From Sulfotelmatobacter sp049792875 (lineage in GTDB: Bacteria; Acidobacteriota; Terriglobia; Terriglobales; Acidobacteriaceae), in NCBI GenBank assembly GCA_049792875.1, contig JBARBI010000047.1, forward strand, positions 1 to 64,000: a DNA stretch of 64,000 nucleotides. The letters run 5' to 3'. Within the stretch, counting starts at the first letter, position 1, and the number at the start of each line of letters is the position of its first letter. The notes beneath the pieces were generated by a model, which was given only the letters and a program-made list of their open reading frames with translations, ran no database searches and was not told the origin of the DNA. Positions 8,730 to 17,656 of the stretch are shown piece by piece. A program made the position numbers and the translations under genes.

Positions 8730-9500
8730 CTACGGGCGCTTCTCGGCAGTGTAAGTCATCGTCCCGCCACGTTGTTTGTCTGAGGATTCAACCGTCATCG
8801 ACTTTCCGTCTCTGGAAACTGTCATGCGGGCGACCGTGATAGCTTTTCCGTCCTGTTTGTCAGTTTCCTCGAGCGTGTACTCATCGATCACCTTCAGCGA
8901 GACCGTGGAGTGGAGGTCCCCACTTACGGGATAGTCTTTACCGTCGAACTTCACCTCGTAGCTCTGGCTGCCATCGGAAATTCTCAATCCGCCCGCCGTG
9001 CTCTGGTAGGTAGTCCGAGTGCCAGCGCTAGTAGCGTTCTTGACCGTTCGCATGCTCCATTTACCCGAGAGCGCGTGCGAACCTGCCGGCCCCTTGGCTA
9101 CTCTGGTGAACCCCGCCTTCCCGGTGACTGTGTCTGCTTCACTGGTGTTCGTAAACTCCTCCGTCATCGTTCCGTCGTCCCCGGAAACCGTTTCGACACA
9201 CTCGAACGTAGTCTTGCCATCCTTTTTCATGGTGAACTCGATGGAACGGTCGTCCAAGATTCGCACGGCGAGCGTGTCGTACGGATGTCCGGTCACTTTG
9301 TGATCGGTCCCATCGGTTTCCACGTGGACTTTCGGGACACAGCTCTCGCAGTGGTAGATACCTTTATCGAGAAGGTAGTCCTCGGGCGGGCCAGAGAACT
9401 GGAGTGTGTCCATCTTCATTTCCCAGGTGCCGTCGAAGCGACTCTGAGCAAATAAGGCAGTGCCGGTCAAGCAGAAGACGACAGCGAGGTGATTCCGCAT
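8730..9500 (-). CDS. Secreted beta-rich protein of unknown function
   Basis: The 256-residue product has a short signal peptide (MRNHLAVVFCLTGTALFAQ). Two tandem, partly similar halves follow, each with FDGTWEM/LSGKWSM-type starts, a tyrosine/valine-rich centre and a final K-DGK-M strand pattern. This suggests a duplicated lipocalin-like beta fold. GGAGG six bases before the ATG fixes the start. It converges with the histidine kinase gene and lies downstream of the thiolase gene in the same direction. I know such proteins only as hypothetical exported proteins in Acidobacteria. Confidence 0.75.
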   Translation of the reverse strand: MRNHLAVVFCLTGTALFAQSRFDGTWEMKMDTLQFSGPPEDYLLDKGIYHCESCVPKVHVETDGTDHKVTGHPYDTLAVRILDDRSIEFTMKKDGKTTFECVETVSGDDGTMTEEFTNTSEADTVTGKAGFTRVAKGPAGSHALSGKWSMRTVKNATSAGTRTTYQSTAGGLRISDGSQSYEVKFDGKDYPVSGDLHSTVSLKVIDEYTLEETDKQDGKAITVARMTVSRDGKSMTVESSDKQRGGTMTYTAEKRP

Positions 9501-9565
9501 GGATGCCTCCAGTAATCTGATCCCCAGACGATGGGATGTGGGACGCGGAGCTTCGCTCCAGCTTG

Positions 9566-9584
9566 GACGGCCGAGGCGGCCGTC
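9566..9584. repeat. Palindrome GACGGCCG-AGG-CGGCCGTC
   Basis: Eight-base arms around AGG, in the gap between the thiolase stop and the secreted-protein start. It is related to the copies at 3053 and 39094 through the shared GCCGAGG centre. It could act as a processing or termination hairpin between the two minus-strand genes. Confidence 0.5.
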
Positions 9585-9615
9585 GCCACATGAGCCATCT
9601 CCTGCCGAGGTTCGG

Positions 9616-10809
<1,194 letters not shown>

Positions 10810-11088
10810 GAATCAAGCTCCCGCGAAGATTTCGCGGCTCTCATTATAGATGTTGCACCCGGAGAATGCTCGGCGCAGAAGCAGAGGTGAAGATTGTTCG
10901 CGCGTCGATGCGCGCCCTTCGATCCACCTCACGGTGTGCGAGCTTCGGCACGAACTTGGGTGCTTTGTAAGATGAAGAACCGGCGCGACGCGATGCGGCT
11001 TTGAAAAATCTTGTTGACTTTTGCTGAAGAAGTTCTCTCGCCGTGACTTTGGTGTCACAACCTGCGCCGATCGATCATCATTTTTTTC

Positions 11089-11117
11089 TTGACTTCATTT
11101 TTCATTAACTCTATACA
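11089..11117 (+). promoter_or_regulatory. Strong sigma-70 type promoter of the mini-ORF unit
   Basis: TTGACT (11089-11094) and TATACA (11112-11117) are separated by exactly 17 bases, a near-consensus vegetative promoter in an AT-rich island. Transcription would begin near 11124, giving an RNA of about 155 bases ending at the terminator at 11248-11279. Confidence 0.7.
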
Positions 11118-11183
11118 TCAACTAGTTGCAGTAGAAGACCACTGCGACATTTTCCATGAAAAATGGAAGGGAGAATAGGAACA

Positions 11184-11225
11184 ATGGCAACCAAGAAAAA
11201 GGCAAAAAAGAAAAAGAAGCACTAA
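11184..11225 (+). CDS. 13-residue lysine-rich mini-ORF (MATKKKAKKKKKH)
   Basis: The ORF encodes 13 residues, nine of them lysine, and ends in TAA. AGGGAG lies ten bases before the ATG, and a small hairpin TTCCAT/ATGGAA (11152-11168) sits just upstream, partly overlapping that site. A near-consensus promoter precedes it and a strong terminator follows, so the whole transcript seems built around this peptide or the RNA itself. It could be a nucleic-acid-binding micropeptide, a leader-type peptide or simply part of a small RNA. It resembles short lysine-rich tails of histone H1-like proteins, but no homology can be shown at this length. Confidence 0.5.
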   Translation: MATKKKAKKKKKH

Positions 11226-11247
11226 GAAAGTTCAGTACGAGTAAAAA

Positions 11248-11279
11248 GGGGACGCTCAAGAGCGTCCCCTAAGTTTTTG
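11248..11279. terminator. Bidirectional intrinsic terminator
   Basis: A nine-base perfect stem GGGGACGCT/AGCGTCCCC with a CAAG loop is followed by GTTTTT on the plus strand. It is preceded by AAAAA, which gives a T-run on the minus strand. It therefore ends both the mini-ORF transcript and the helicase-nuclease gene arriving from the other side (stop at 11310). Confidence 0.88.
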
Positions 11280-11309
11280 TTCGGCCATCCATCGCTCCGT
11301 GTGCCGTCG

Positions 11310-14288
11310 CTAGTTCGGGCGGTTGACACCGCTCTCCACCGGATGGGGAATCCTCTTCTCCTTCTCAGGACACAGACTCCGATACGCGCAGAAGTTGCAA
11401 TGAATTCCGGGTTTCGCCTCGAACTTGCCTTCGGCGATTCCCCGGGCTGCGCTCTCCACGGTAGCGCGGGCGGTGAGAAGCTGTGCTGGTGTCCGCATGG
11501 TGATGACGGGAACATTCTCTTCCAAGTTGTAGAAGATCAGCGCGCCGACCTTGTATCCCCACTTCTCCGAGGCCGCGATGGCGTACAGGGACAACTGCAG
11601 GCTCTCGTCGGCATCTTCCTGATCGCGGGCCTTGCCGGTCTTATAGTCGACGATGGCCACGGTGCCGTCCGGGCGACTGTCCATGCGATCGATACGGCCC
11701 GCCACCGAGGTCGGTCCCACGTGAATTTCAAAGGATTGCTCGGTGTGAAGCACCTGCGGAGCCGGAAGGGTGCGAACGGACGCGAGGAAGTCGCGCAGTT
11801 GAGCGATGCCCTGCTTCTCGTAGAGTTCCTGCTGGTAGTTTTCGAGAATTTTCGCCTGGGCCAGATCGCGGAGAAAGAGGTCTATGAGTTCGTCGTCAGT
11901 CTTGGGGCGCCCAAGTTTTACGGAATCGAAATAGGTCTTGAGGACACGATGGATAGATGCACCGTATTGCATGGCCGCCGCAGGCTTAGTCGAGAGGCGC
12001 CAATCCCGTTCGAGTTTGAACTGCAATCCGCAACGTTTATAGGTCTCAACGGCGGACGCACTCAGCCGGGTGTGCAAGCCGTCGAGCACCGGCATCTCAA
12101 ACCACAGGTTCGTCTGCGACTCGGCCGGGTAAGCTAGTGAAGCTTCGGCGAAGATGTCCAGGGTTGTCTGCGTGCCGCGTGCGGGAATCGTGGTCAGCCA
12201 GTTCGCAAGGGACTTGTCCTCGATCAGTTCACGCATGTAGCCCGAGGGAGTTTTGTTGATTTTGCCGGTTCCCTCGCGGGCGTAGATGTGCAGTGAATCT
12301 CGGGCGCGGGTCATGGCGACATAGAACAGCCGACGCTCTTCCTGCCCGTGAAGCGTCTTATCGTCCGCCTCGGTGATGGAATCGGGGTCACGCAGTTCCC
12401 GCGGGAAGGCGACTAGAGTCTCCTTGAATGAGGCGGGGAACGCAGGGGGATTGGCCCGGAGGATAAAGACGTGGGGAAATTCCAGTCCCTTGACCCCGTG
12501 CACCGTCATGAGGCGGACGGCGTTCTCGCGTTCAGAGGCCTCCATGGGGATCACGCCACCGGCCTCGCGGAAGAACCCGAGGTAGTCGACCAGTTCTTCC
12601 AATTCGATGGTCTTGTTCACCTTCTTCTCTTCCCACTGGTCCACGAAGTGAAGGGCCGCCCGAAGGATGGGCGAGGAGGCATCGAGCGCGAATTGCTTCA
12701 CGATGATATCGAGCGCCGCGCGAGCCTTCGCTTGCCGGCGGCGAATCTCCTCCCGGACACCCTGGACGGCGGCACGAATCTCAGCGCCGCCACAGACCCC
12801 GCCGATCTCGGAAGAGAGCGGGACGATCTGGCCTTCCCGATTGTCCCGGGCAATGGAGCGCATGACATTGCGAAGCTGTTCAGGATCCACGTGGAAGCAC
12901 GGCAGCGCCGCCACACGAAACAGGCTGACGTCATCGCCGGCGGAAACCACCGCGTTCAGGCAGGCGAACAGGTCGCGGGCTTCGGGCGTGTCGGAAATGT
13001 CCATGCTCTCAATGACGAAGGGGATTCCCGCTTGCGCCAATTCCCGCACCGCGTCGTCGCGCTGGTAGTGAGAGCGGTAGAGGATACCGAAGTCGGACCA
13101 CTTGCACCTCGATTTTTTCTGCGCGTCCCGCAGGACGGCAACCAGGTCGGGACCTTCCGCGTCTTTGCTGGTAAGAACCACCACGGCAACCGGAGGGCTG
13201 GGCAGTTGCCCGCCTGCTTTGGCGACTTCCTCTTCGCGGGCAGACTGCAGCGGTGCGCGCCGGTAAGCGAGTTCGCCCCTGGGGTGCTTCGCGAACACAG
13301 GTGGATTCTGGTCGATCAGGGCAAAGGCGCTACGCAGGATCGGCGTGGTCGAACGGCGGTTCTTTTCCAGAACAACCCTTTTGGCGTTGGGGAAGTGCCG
13401 GTCAAACAGTTCGAACGCCGCGCTGGACGCTCCGCGAAAGCGGTAGATGGCCTGGTCGGGATCTCCGACGGCGAAGATATTTCCGCCGGGCCCGGCGAGG
13501 CGGGCCAGAATCTGAATCTGAGCGAAGTTGGCATCCTGGAATTCGTCAGCCAGGATGAATCGGGCCCGACCGCGGGCCTCTGCCAGAACAGCCTCGTCGT
13601 TGTGCAACAACGCATGGGCCCGCGTGATCATGTGGCTGAAGGTTCCGAGGTTTTCCTCTTGCAGCCAGCACTCCATGGTGGCGAATACGCGGGCGATCTC
13701 GCGGCAGCGGCCGAGTACCTCGTCGTCTTCGAGGGCATTCTTGGACTTGGCGACCCGCGGGATGGGAACTTCCTTGCGCTCCAGGCGTTCCACGTACTCC
13801 TGGTATTTTTCGGGTGTAACCAGTTCGTCGTGACAGCGGCTCACAAACTCCAGCAGGTCGTTCAGGAATTGGGCAACGTTGGCAGCCCGAACGTAGTGTT
13901 TCAGATGCAATTCGCGGATGCGGCGGCGCAGGTAGATCCAAAGATCTTTGTCGTCGAGGACGCCGAAGTCGCTATGGACCCGCTTCAGCAGGTCGAGGCA
14001 GTAGTCGTGGAACGTCGTGGCTTGGACTTGTTTGCCGCCGAGCAACTTGCTCACGCGTTCGCGCATTTCTCTGGCAGAATTGTTGGTATAAGTGAGCGCC
14101 AGAATTTCTTCAGGCTGAGCCTGGCCCTCGCGGACCAGGTGCTCCATGCGCTGGGTCAGGACCGAAGTCTTCCCGGTCCCGGCGCCCGCAACCACAAGCA
14201 TGGGTCCGTGGACGTGCTCGATGGCTTCACGCTGGTGATCGTCGGGAATAAATGGAGCGAGGCGGGAGCTAGACTTCGGAGACGGCAT
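11310..14288 (-). CDS. UvrD/RecB-type helicase fused to a PD-(D/E)XK nuclease with Fe-S cysteines
   Basis: The 992-residue product carries an SF1A helicase: Walker A AGAGTGKT (K40), Walker B ILADEFQD (near 240), VGDPDQAIYRFRG (near 270), motif V HGVKGLEF and motif VI FYVAMTRARDSLHI. A C-terminal nuclease of the RecB/AddA/Cas4 type follows, with D and K in VDYKTG and a QLSLYA helix. C753, C964, C967 and C973 form the four-cysteine pattern that holds a 4Fe-4S cluster in AddB and Cas4. It likely processes DNA ends for recombination or repair. No AddB-like partner is next to it, so it may work alone or with a distant subunit. Confidence 0.88.
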   Translation of the reverse strand: MPSPKSSSRLAPFIPDDHQREAIEHVHGPMLVVAGAGTGKTSVLTQRMEHLVREGQAQPEEILALTYTNNSAREMRERVSKLLGGKQVQATTFHDYCLDLLKRVHSDFGVLDDKDLWIYLRRRIRELHLKHYVRAANVAQFLNDLLEFVSRCHDELVTPEKYQEYVERLERKEVPIPRVAKSKNALEDDEVLGRCREIARVFATMECWLQEENLGTFSHMITRAHALLHNDEAVLAEARGRARFILADEFQDANFAQIQILARLAGPGGNIFAVGDPDQAIYRFRGASSAAFELFDRHFPNAKRVVLEKNRRSTTPILRSAFALIDQNPPVFAKHPRGELAYRRAPLQSAREEEVAKAGGQLPSPPVAVVVLTSKDAEGPDLVAVLRDAQKKSRCKWSDFGILYRSHYQRDDAVRELAQAGIPFVIESMDISDTPEARDLFACLNAVVSAGDDVSLFRVAALPCFHVDPEQLRNVMRSIARDNREGQIVPLSSEIGGVCGGAEIRAAVQGVREEIRRRQAKARAALDIIVKQFALDASSPILRAALHFVDQWEEKKVNKTIELEELVDYLGFFREAGGVIPMEASERENAVRLMTVHGVKGLEFPHVFILRANPPAFPASFKETLVAFPRELRDPDSITEADDKTLHGQEERRLFYVAMTRARDSLHIYAREGTGKINKTPSGYMRELIEDKSLANWLTTIPARGTQTTLDIFAEASLAYPAESQTNLWFEMPVLDGLHTRLSASAVETYKRCGLQFKLERDWRLSTKPAAAMQYGASIHRVLKTYFDSVKLGRPKTDDELIDLFLRDLAQAKILENYQQELYEKQGIAQLRDFLASVRTLPAPQVLHTEQSFEIHVGPTSVAGRIDRMDSRPDGTVAIVDYKTGKARDQEDADESLQLSLYAIAASEKWGYKVGALIFYNLEENVPVITMRTPAQLLTARATVESAARGIAEGKFEAKPGIHCNFCAYRSLCPEKEKRIPHPVESGVNRPN

Positions 14289-14405
14289 CCTCAGTCAGGA
14301 TATCACTTGCCGAATCGTTGCAAAACGTGAAGCCGATAAGGATCGTGCAGTCTCGGTACGGCCACTCCAAGGCCGCGAAGGGGCGAAGGAAATCCACGCC
14401 TCCCA

Positions 14406-14792
14406 TCAGCCGGCTTTCTCATCAACTTCAAAAATGCCGAAAGTATTCCCCTCAGGGTCCACGAAATACCCCTGCCAGCACGTCCGGGGCACCGCAAATT
14501 TTAGCAGAGCGCCAATTCCACCGAGCTTCAATATCTCTTTCGCGGTGGCATCAAAATCGGCGACCTCGAGCGAGCATACAAAGGCATTCGTGCCACATTG
14601 CGGCGGGGGCATCTTGGCTGGCCGCTGCAGCAAGCCCCCTCTCGAACCTCCCGTTTCTATCGTCCAGTATGGAATCGGTAAGCCCGCGACCTCGGAAAAC
14701 TTCCATCCGAAAGTCTGGGCATAAAAATCAATCGCCCGCTTGGGGTCATCCGCCTGGATTTCAAAGTAAATGTGGCCTTGATTCATAACCAT
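14406..14792 (-). CDS. VOC-family (glyoxalase/dioxygenase fold) protein
   Basis: The 128-residue product shows two VOC half-repeats, beginning HIYFEIQADDPKRAIDFYAQTFGW and, in the second half, NAFVCSLEVADFD. It ends with the typical YFVDPEGNTFGIFE strand. H7 and E123 are plausible metal ligands, but substrate cannot be inferred from this small fold. AGGA six bases upstream supports the ATG at 14792. The gene begins 29 bases after the rsmE stop, so the two are probably co-transcribed. Confidence 0.82.
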   Translation of the reverse strand: MVMNQGHIYFEIQADDPKRAIDFYAQTFGWKFSEVAGLPIPYWTIETGGSRGGLLQRPAKMPPPQCGTNAFVCSLEVADFDATAKEILKLGGIGALLKFAVPRTCWQGYFVDPEGNTFGIFEVDEKAG

Positions 14793-14821
14793 TTTTTTCC
14801 TGCGGACCGCTCAAATCGCAA

Positions 14822-15538
14822 TCACCCTGCGAGTTCTGACATGGCGATTGCTGTGGCAGCGATGGCGGCGGTCTCGGCGCGCAAAATCGTGGGTCCCAGG
14901 GACGCGGAGATCCATCCAGCTCTCTCGAAAACTTGCAACTCGTCCTCCACCCAGCCGCCCTCGGGACCGATGGCCAGAATAATCCTTCTTCCCGGCTGTG
15001 AGGCGAGAACGTCGCGCAACCGGGTCTGCTGTTCCGATTCCGCGAGGACAACCTTGAGGCCGTCGTCTGCGCGAGGCGCCGCTTCTTGCAGCTTGATGGG
15101 AGGTGCAATCTCGGGCGGAATCGCGCGGCGGGATTGCTCGGAAGCCTTGAGCGCGATTCTGCGCCAGCGCTCGGAGCGTTTTACTGCGGCCGCAGCCAGA
15201 TGCGCGTCCGTGCGACGTGCGATTACTGGCACGATTCGGGACACGCCCAGTTCTGTGCATTTCTCGATCGCCCATTCCAGGCGGTCGAATTTGAAGACAG
15301 CCAAGAGCAACGTGACATCGCGTGTGGGCGCGGCGGGTATTTCCTCTCCTAGTTCGAACTCTACCCGGCCTTCCCGGATGGTCACAATACGTCCGCGCCG
15401 TACGACGGGACCGGCTGCAATATCGAATTCCTGTCCTACGCGAGCGCGCAGGACGCGGATCAGATGATCGGCGTGGTCGCCGGTGAGGGCGGCGTGATTG
15501 CCTGAGAATTCATCGGCGATCCATCGGCGGCGGGTCAT
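14822..15538 (-). CDS. rsmE: 16S rRNA (uracil1498-N3)-methyltransferase RsmE
   Basis: The 238-residue product is a SPOUT-fold methyltransferase acting on U1498 of 16S rRNA in assembled 30S subunits. Family features include the N-terminal PUA-like start MTRRRWIADEF, HLIRVLRARVG, the central ECTELGVSRIVPV, and the knot motifs ILAIGPEGGWVEDE (near 185) and SLGPTILRAETA (near 215). Length is normal. It is followed at once by the VOC gene in the same direction and preceded by a MITE-like repeat. Confidence 0.92.
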   Translation of the reverse strand: MTRRRWIADEFSGNHAALTGDHADHLIRVLRARVGQEFDIAAGPVVRRGRIVTIREGRVEFELGEEIPAAPTRDVTLLLAVFKFDRLEWAIEKCTELGVSRIVPVIARRTDAHLAAAAVKRSERWRRIALKASEQSRRAIPPEIAPPIKLQEAAPRADDGLKVVLAESEQQTRLRDVLASQPGRRIILAIGPEGGWVEDELQVFERAGWISASLGPTILRAETAAIAATAIAMSELAG

Positions 15539-15580
15539 GGGAAAGAGTACAGAACTGAACCGTATGCTGAGAAAGCCGCC

Positions 15581-15749
15581 TTGGGTGGCGCAGCGCTTCA
15601 GCGCTGCGATAAAGCTCTTTTCTAAGCGAGGGCTTTAGCCCCTGAGATGGCGCACCCCACCTAGTAAAGACCTCGCGGCGCATCCTCTGGTGCTAAAGCC
15701 CGAAGCGATGAGGCCATTCGGCGCACGGCTGAAGTTATGCGCCACCCAA
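15581..15749. mobile_element. 169-bp MITE-like element with perfect 12-bp terminal inverted repeats
   Basis: The ends TTGGGTGGCGCA (15581-15592) and TGCGCCACCCAA (15738-15749) are perfect inverted repeats. Inside lie GCGCTTCAGCGC and AGGGCTTTAGCCCCTGAG (15629-15646), the latter also found at 61672-61689 and, inverted, at 24564-24581. There is no coding capacity. A partial copy with the same left end begins at 61624. This looks like a non-autonomous transposable or REP-derived element between rsmE and dnaJ. Confidence 0.65.
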
Positions 15750-15811
15750 AATCGGATCATTTGCTCAAGCGCATTGGTGCGGTTCCCGATTCCGAGAACC
15801 AGTGTCTCAGG

Positions 15812-16948
15812 CTACCCGAACATGTCTTTCATCTTGCCCATCAGCGAGCGCAGCAGGGGCTGGTTATCGACCTTCGAGAGGGCATCGAGTTCCTGCAGCA
15901 ACTCTTTCTGGCGCTTGTTCAGCCTGGTCGGGACCTGGACACGAACTTCGACGTACAGATCGCCCTTGCCGTGTCCGTTCAGCACGGGCACGCCCTTGTT
16001 GCGAATGCGGAAGATGGCGCCGGGCTGAGTGCCATCGGGAATTTTCAACGCGTGCTCGCCTTCCATGGTGGGCACCTTGATCTCCGCGCCCATCGCGGCT
16101 TGTGCCACCGAGATCGGGACCACACAGCGCAGGTCGTTGCCCTCGCGCGCGAAAAAGGGATGCTCCTTCACGTGGAGCACGACGTACAAGTCACCGGCGG
16201 GACCGCCGAAAGCCCCGACTTCGCCGGCGCCCGAAAAGCGAATCCGGGTTCCATCCTCGACACCTGCGGGGACGTTCGCGTCTACCGTGCGCTGGCGCAG
16301 AATCCGGCCTTCCCCTTTGCACTTCGGACAGGGATCGGTGATAACGCTACCGGTTCCCTGACACGCGGGACAAGTTCGGGCAATGCTGAAGAATCCCTGC
16401 TGGTAACGTACCTGACCGCGTCCGCCACAGGAGCGGCAAGTCGTAGGGCCCTTCCCCGGTGCCGAACCGGAGCCTCTGCAGTCCTCGCAAGCCTCGTGGC
16501 GGCGAACTGTGACCCGCGACTCGGTGCCAAAGAACGCTTCCTCGAACTCCAGCGTCAAATCTTCGCGCAGATCGGCGCCGCGCTGCACCCGGCTGCGGCG
16601 CCGACCGCCCGAACCACCGCCGAACATATCGCCAAAGCCGAAGAACTCCCCGAAGATGTCGCTGAAGTCCTGAAACACCGTGGGGTCGAAGCCCGCAGCC
16701 CCTCCCGTGCCTCCGCCCAATCCCGCGTGGCCGTATCGGTCGTAGACGGCGCGCTTATCCGTGTCGGCGAGCACGGCGTAGGCTTCGCTGACTTCCTTGA
16801 ATTTCTCTTCCGCGTCCGGATTGTTGGGATTGCGGTCGGGATGAAACTGCAGCGCGAGCTTCCGATAGGCGCTCTTGAGTTCGATCTCTGTGACAGTGCG
16901 GGTCACGCCCAGCACTTCGTAGTAATCGCGTTTTGCGTTCGTGGTCAG
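15812..16948 (-). CDS. dnaJ: Chaperone DnaJ, probable CTG start
   Basis: The 378-residue product is the type I Hsp40 co-chaperone of DnaK: J domain with HPD, Gly/Phe-rich linker, four CxxCxGxG zinc motifs (CEDCRGSG, CRSCGGRG, CPACQGTG, CPKCKGEG) and the substrate-binding C-terminal domain. The J-domain start KRDYYEVLGV requires translation from upstream of any ATG or GTG. Between the in-frame TGA and that motif the only plausible start is CTG at 16946-16948, with AAGGA eight bases before it. Starting at the GTG at 16915 would delete helix I of the J domain. It follows grpE by 110 bases. Confidence 0.9.
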   Translation of the reverse strand: MTTNAKRDYYEVLGVTRTVTEIELKSAYRKLALQFHPDRNPNNPDAEEKFKEVSEAYAVLADTDKRAVYDRYGHAGLGGGTGGAAGFDPTVFQDFSDIFGEFFGFGDMFGGGSGGRRRSRVQRGADLREDLTLEFEEAFFGTESRVTVRRHEACEDCRGSGSAPGKGPTTCRSCGGRGQVRYQQGFFSIARTCPACQGTGSVITDPCPKCKGEGRILRQRTVDANVPAGVEDGTRIRFSGAGEVGAFGGPAGDLYVVLHVKEHPFFAREGNDLRCVVPISVAQAAMGAEIKVPTMEGEHALKIPDGTQPGAIFRIRNKGVPVLNGHGKGDLYVEVRVQVPTRLNKRQKELLQELDALSKVDNQPLLRSLMGKMKDMFG

Positions 16949-17058
16949 AAAACCCTTCCTTCAGTGAAAACTCCAGCACGAGCTAAAGCCTAACTGTGCC
17001 TCGGCAGTCGCAGCCCTCGCAGGGCCGTGCCACCCTAACAAAACCTGCAGATCTCATT

Positions 17059-17643
17059 TCAGGGATTCTTGGCGACCTTGACCATGGCCGGGCGCAGCAG
17101 GCGTTCTTTGAATTTGTAGCCGCGCTGCAACTCCTCGAGCACTTCGTGGTCGGCCACCTCGGAGGTCTCCACCATTTCGATCGCCTCATGATAACGCGGG
17201 TCGAATGGCTCCCCCTTGGCAGGAATCGCACGCACTCCCAATTTCGCCAGTGCGTCCTGCAACTGCTTGTAGATCAGTTCGACACCACTCCGAAAGTCAC
17301 CGGGCTCCGACTTGACCTGCAGGGCACGCTCAAAGCTGTCGATCACTGGCAGCAACGACTTGACCGCGTCCCCCGCGGCGTACTCGCGGAAGTCTACCTG
17401 CTCTTTGGCGGCGCGACGACGGGCATTCTCGAACTCAGCCTGCGCCCGCGCCAGGCGGTCGAGCAGCGAGTCGCGCTCGGCCTTTAGCTTCTGCAATTCC
17501 GCTCCGGGACCGGAAGCCTCGCCGGGCGTCGCCCCGATCGCAGAAGTTTCCGAGGAATTCTCGTCGCCGTCTGCGGGAGGAAGTTCGCGTTCCAGATCAA
17601 GCCCTGCCATTTCTGATTCCGATTTTCCGTTTGCTTTCTTCAT
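17059..17643 (-). CDS. grpE: Nucleotide exchange factor GrpE
   Basis: The 194-residue product is the GrpE exchange factor that releases ADP from DnaK. It has an acidic disordered N-terminus, a long coiled coil (about 45-110, ELQKLKAERDSLLDRLARAQAEFEN split over heptads) and the conserved C-terminal beta domain with DPRYHEAI and GYKFKERLLRPAMVKVAK. The ATG at 17643 lies 13 bases after the hrcA stop. An upstream ATG at 17670 overlaps hrcA and is a possible alternative. Gene order hrcA-grpE-dnaJ is a classic heat-shock operon. Confidence 0.92.
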   Translation of the reverse strand: MKKANGKSESEMAGLDLERELPPADGDENSSETSAIGATPGEASGPGAELQKLKAERDSLLDRLARAQAEFENARRRAAKEQVDFREYAAGDAVKSLLPVIDSFERALQVKSEPGDFRSGVELIYKQLQDALAKLGVRAIPAKGEPFDPRYHEAIEMVETSEVADHEVLEELQRGYKFKERLLRPAMVKVAKNP

Positions 17644-17656
17644 AACAGCCTGCACA

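Noticed and set aside
12471..14330. 619-codon open frame antisense to the helicase-nuclease
   Set aside because: It lacks recognisable motifs and overlaps clear helicase motifs on the minus strand; high GC makes such shadow frames common.
15737..16993. 418-codon plus-strand frame opposite dnaJ
   Set aside because: DnaJ zinc and J-domain motifs on the minus strand settle the coding strand.
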